Assembly: GCA_023846275.1 (NCBI GenBank)
Contig: JAIUJO010000087.1
Location: forward strand, 1,136,301-1,200,300
Source: Vanilla planifolia
Lineage: Eukaryota > Streptophyta > Magnoliopsida > Asparagales > Orchidaceae
Reading direction: 5' to 3'
Length of the DNA stretch: 64,000 bases
This document shows, one piece after another, positions 61,671-64,000 of this stretch. The position numbers and the translations under genes are program-made. The notes under the pieces are model-generated. The model searched no databases. It was not told where the DNA came from and worked only from the letters and a program-made list of their open reading frames with translations. How positions within the stretch are numbered: position 1 is the first letter of the stretch; the number at the start of each line of letters is the position of its first letter.

Positions 61671-64000
61671 ATTTGTACTAATATTTGCATGGGTGTGTAT
61701 TCTTATGCATGTTTTTTTGTGTGTGTGCACATGTTTAAGCATGCATGCATGTGTGTGTGCCCTTGTTCATATGGGAGTACACATGTATGCATGTGTGTGT
61801 ATGAGTTTCTATCTTTGTGTGCAAGCATATGTGTGTGTGTATACAGACATGCATGTGTGTGTTTATGTGTTGTGCATGCATTTGTATGAGTGGTGTTGGT
61901 GTTCGTAGATGTGTGTGTGCATGTGCATGCTTGTGTGCACACAACCATGTGTGTGTACATGTGTGTGTTTTCATGTGTCTACATGTTCCTATGCTTGTGT
62001 CTACTTGTCAATGTATCTAATTTGGTGCATATGTGGGCATGTTTGTGTTTGTGTGCATGTGTGTTTGCTGTGTGCATGCATGTTTACATGTGTGTGTCAA
62101 TATGCATGTGCATCTATCCAAGCATGTGTATGTGCATGTGTGTGCAAGTTTTCTTGTGCATATGTGTGTGGGTGTGTGTGTACTTGTGTTTAGGAGTGTG
62201 TGTAATGTGTTTCTTTATGTAGGTTTCATCTGTATCTACGTAAGAATTCATGTGCTTTTGTTTGTTGGTGTCTGTGCATCTTTAGACATGTATATTTGTG
62301 TCTGTGGATGCATGCGTGGGTACTTGTTTGTATGTCGATGCACGTGTTTGTGTGTGTTTGTCAATGAATGCACATGTTTGTCTATGTGTGCATGTGGTTG
62401 CACACGTGGACACAGGTGTGTGAGTCAATGTGTGTGTGCTTTGTTGTGTGTGTGTGCATGTTTGTTATTATGCATGAGTGTGTGCATGTGTGTGTAAGTG
62501 AGAACATGTGTGTACATGTTAGGATGTGCGTCTGTTTATGTGCATATGTTTGCATGTCCTTGTGCTTATGTGTGCATTGGTGTGTGTGTTTGTGTTCTAT
62601 AGTATTTATGTGTGCATATGTGTGTGCATGTATGAGAATGCAAACACCTATGTCTATGTGCATGTGAGTATGTGTATACGTGTGTATTGTGTGTGTGTGT
62701 GTGTATGTGTTTGCTCTTATGTGTGTGTGTCAGTGTATGAGTTTTAATGCATGTGAGTGCATGCACGTGCTTGCTTATGTGCATGTGTGGTGCATATCTA
62801 TATGTTTGTGGACTAGCATTTGTGTCTATGCATGCGTTTGTATGTGTGTGCATGTGTGTGTATGTGCATGTGTATGCATGTACTTGAGTGTGTGTGTGCA
62901 CAAATGTTTGTTTCTACAAGTGTGTTTGCATGTGTCTATAAATGTGAGCATGCGTGGTTATGTGTTTGTGTGTGTGCATGTGTTCTCACATGTTTTTGTG
63001 GGTGTGCATATGTTTGTGCCTGTGTGTGGATGTGTGTGTGGGTGTGTTCATGTTTGTGTGCATGAATGTGTGTGGAAGTGTGTTGATGTGTATGTGCATG
63101 CATGTGTGCATGCTTGTGTATGTATATTTGTGTGTGTTCATGAGTGTATGTGCATGTTTGTGCATACCTATATGCATGTGTTTGTGGTTTCCTTCCTGTA
63201 TGTGTGAGTGTGTGCTCATGTGTTTGTGCAAGTGTGTGCATTTGTGTATATGTCTGTGTATATGTGTATGTGTGTGTGTGTGCATGCATAATTGTGTGCT
63301 TGGGCTTTTGTGCATTTGCATGTATTTATGTGTATATGAGTTTGTGTGCGTATGTGTTTCTGTTTTTGCATGCTTTTGTACTTATATAAATGATTTTGCA
63401 GGTATATGTGAGTGAACATTTGCATGTGTGCTTGTGTTTGTATGTGTGTGCGTATGCGTATATGTGTACATGAGAATGCATGTTTGCATGTAGGTGTGCA
63501 TTTTTGCATGTGTGTGTGCATGTCAATGTGTTCATGTGCATGCATTTGTGTATGCATATGTGTGTGTGTGTTCATTTGCATGTGAGTGTGTTGGTATGTA
63601 GTTCTTTGTGTGCATTGATGTGCGAGTGTGTGTGTCCATTTGCTTATGAGCATGGGCATATGTGTACATGTGTGTGCAAGTAGGTGTGGTTGTGCATGTG
63701 CATGTATATATGTGTGTATGTGGGTGTGTGTCAATGAGCATGTGCAAGTGTGCATTCATGTGTCTTTGTGTGTGAGTGCATGTGTATGTGAGTTTGAGTG
63801 TTTGTGCATGTGCTTGCATGTTTGAGTGTGCATGCATACCTTAGTTTGTGTGGGTGTGTTTGTTGGTGTATGCGTGTGTATGTGTGTGCATGTGTGTGCA
63901 CATGCTCAGACTTGGGAGCATGCATGCACTGTGTGTATGTGTGTCTCCATGTGTGTGTGTGTGTTCATGTGCATGCATGCATGTGTGTGCATATTTGTGT

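Larger units (their letters stand above)
54481..64000 (+). repeat. TG-rich segment of the array running off the window end
   Basis: Continuous TG/CATG/GCATGC-rich DNA with the same word composition as 10165-36225 and no return to unique sequence before 64000, so the true array is longer than the portion seen here. Small islands of ordinary sequence occur, such as 59439-59470. No gene is supported. Confidence 0.95.

Noticed and set aside
51585..64000. Similar open frames in the second part of the array
   Set aside because: Same reason: low-complexity by-products without coding signals.
9996..64000. Telomeric or subtelomeric repeat
   Set aside because: No TTTAGGG, TTAGGG or similar runs; the irregular TG repeat differs from yeast-type telomeres by its dense CATG/GCATGC words and polarity flips.
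9996..64000. CRISPR array or phage/prokaryotic system
   Set aside because: No regular direct repeats with unique spacers and no cas-like genes; the retroelement remnants are eukaryotic.
10165..64000. Origin of the array by deamination of a (CG)n tract
   Set aside because: Deamination of both strands would give TG and CA in equal amounts on one strand, but each segment is strongly polarised; a (TG)n start with transitions and slippage fits better.

Overview
The window looks like nuclear DNA of a plant, most likely a flowering plant, from a gene-poor and repeat-rich (heterochromatin-like) region. This rests on two decayed LTR-retrotransposon coding remnants of types common in plants: a Ty3/gypsy integrase of Tat/Athila flavour, and a Ty1/copia gag with a UBN2-like core and the start of a CCHC zinc knuckle. 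The unique flanks are also AT-rich and carry in-frame stops throughout. I find no intact protein-coding gene, no rRNA or tRNA, no CRISPR array and no bacterial feature. I could not place the species.

Layout. Positions 1-7560 are AT-rich intergenic DNA with old retroelement debris: a doubtful gag remnant (about 3120-4190), an LTR-like TATA box and leader (about 4769-4891), a four-unit tandem repeat of about 50 bp (5881-6080), and a clear integrase pseudogene (6947-7490). Positions 7560-9995 hold a decayed tandem array with a unit of about 410 bp. The last unit of that array is cut off where the dominant feature begins.

That feature runs from about 9996 to beyond the window end. It is a degenerate TG/CA array of at least 52 kb, broken once by a 1.7-kb copia fragment (49921-51623). 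It is not a simple microsatellite. It is built from short words (TG, CA, TA, some CG) that mostly keep purine-pyrimidine alternation, with many CATG and GCATGC words. It has strand polarity, CA-rich or TG-rich on the + strand, and the polarity flips at about 10165, 36225, 39360 and 43570. It is CA-rich up to the copia fragment and TG-rich after it. Longer units are recognisable inside it: a 331-333 bp near-identical tandem pair, a 1.4/1.7-kb tandem pair, nested 118-bp and about 0.9-kb duplications, and a roughly 2.9-kb block (51624-54480) matching 36226-43190 with an inversion and a 2.25-kb indel. The array therefore seems to have grown by segmental duplication and inversion as well as by slippage.

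The long Cys/Val-rich and His/Thr-rich open frames across the array arise because TG/CA words rarely make stop codons. I do not annotate them as genes. The most notable observations are the size and organisation of the array, its polarity switches, its junction inside a copia zinc-knuckle codon series, and an integrase fossil in which all three DDE catalytic positions carry changes that G-to-A transitions would explain.
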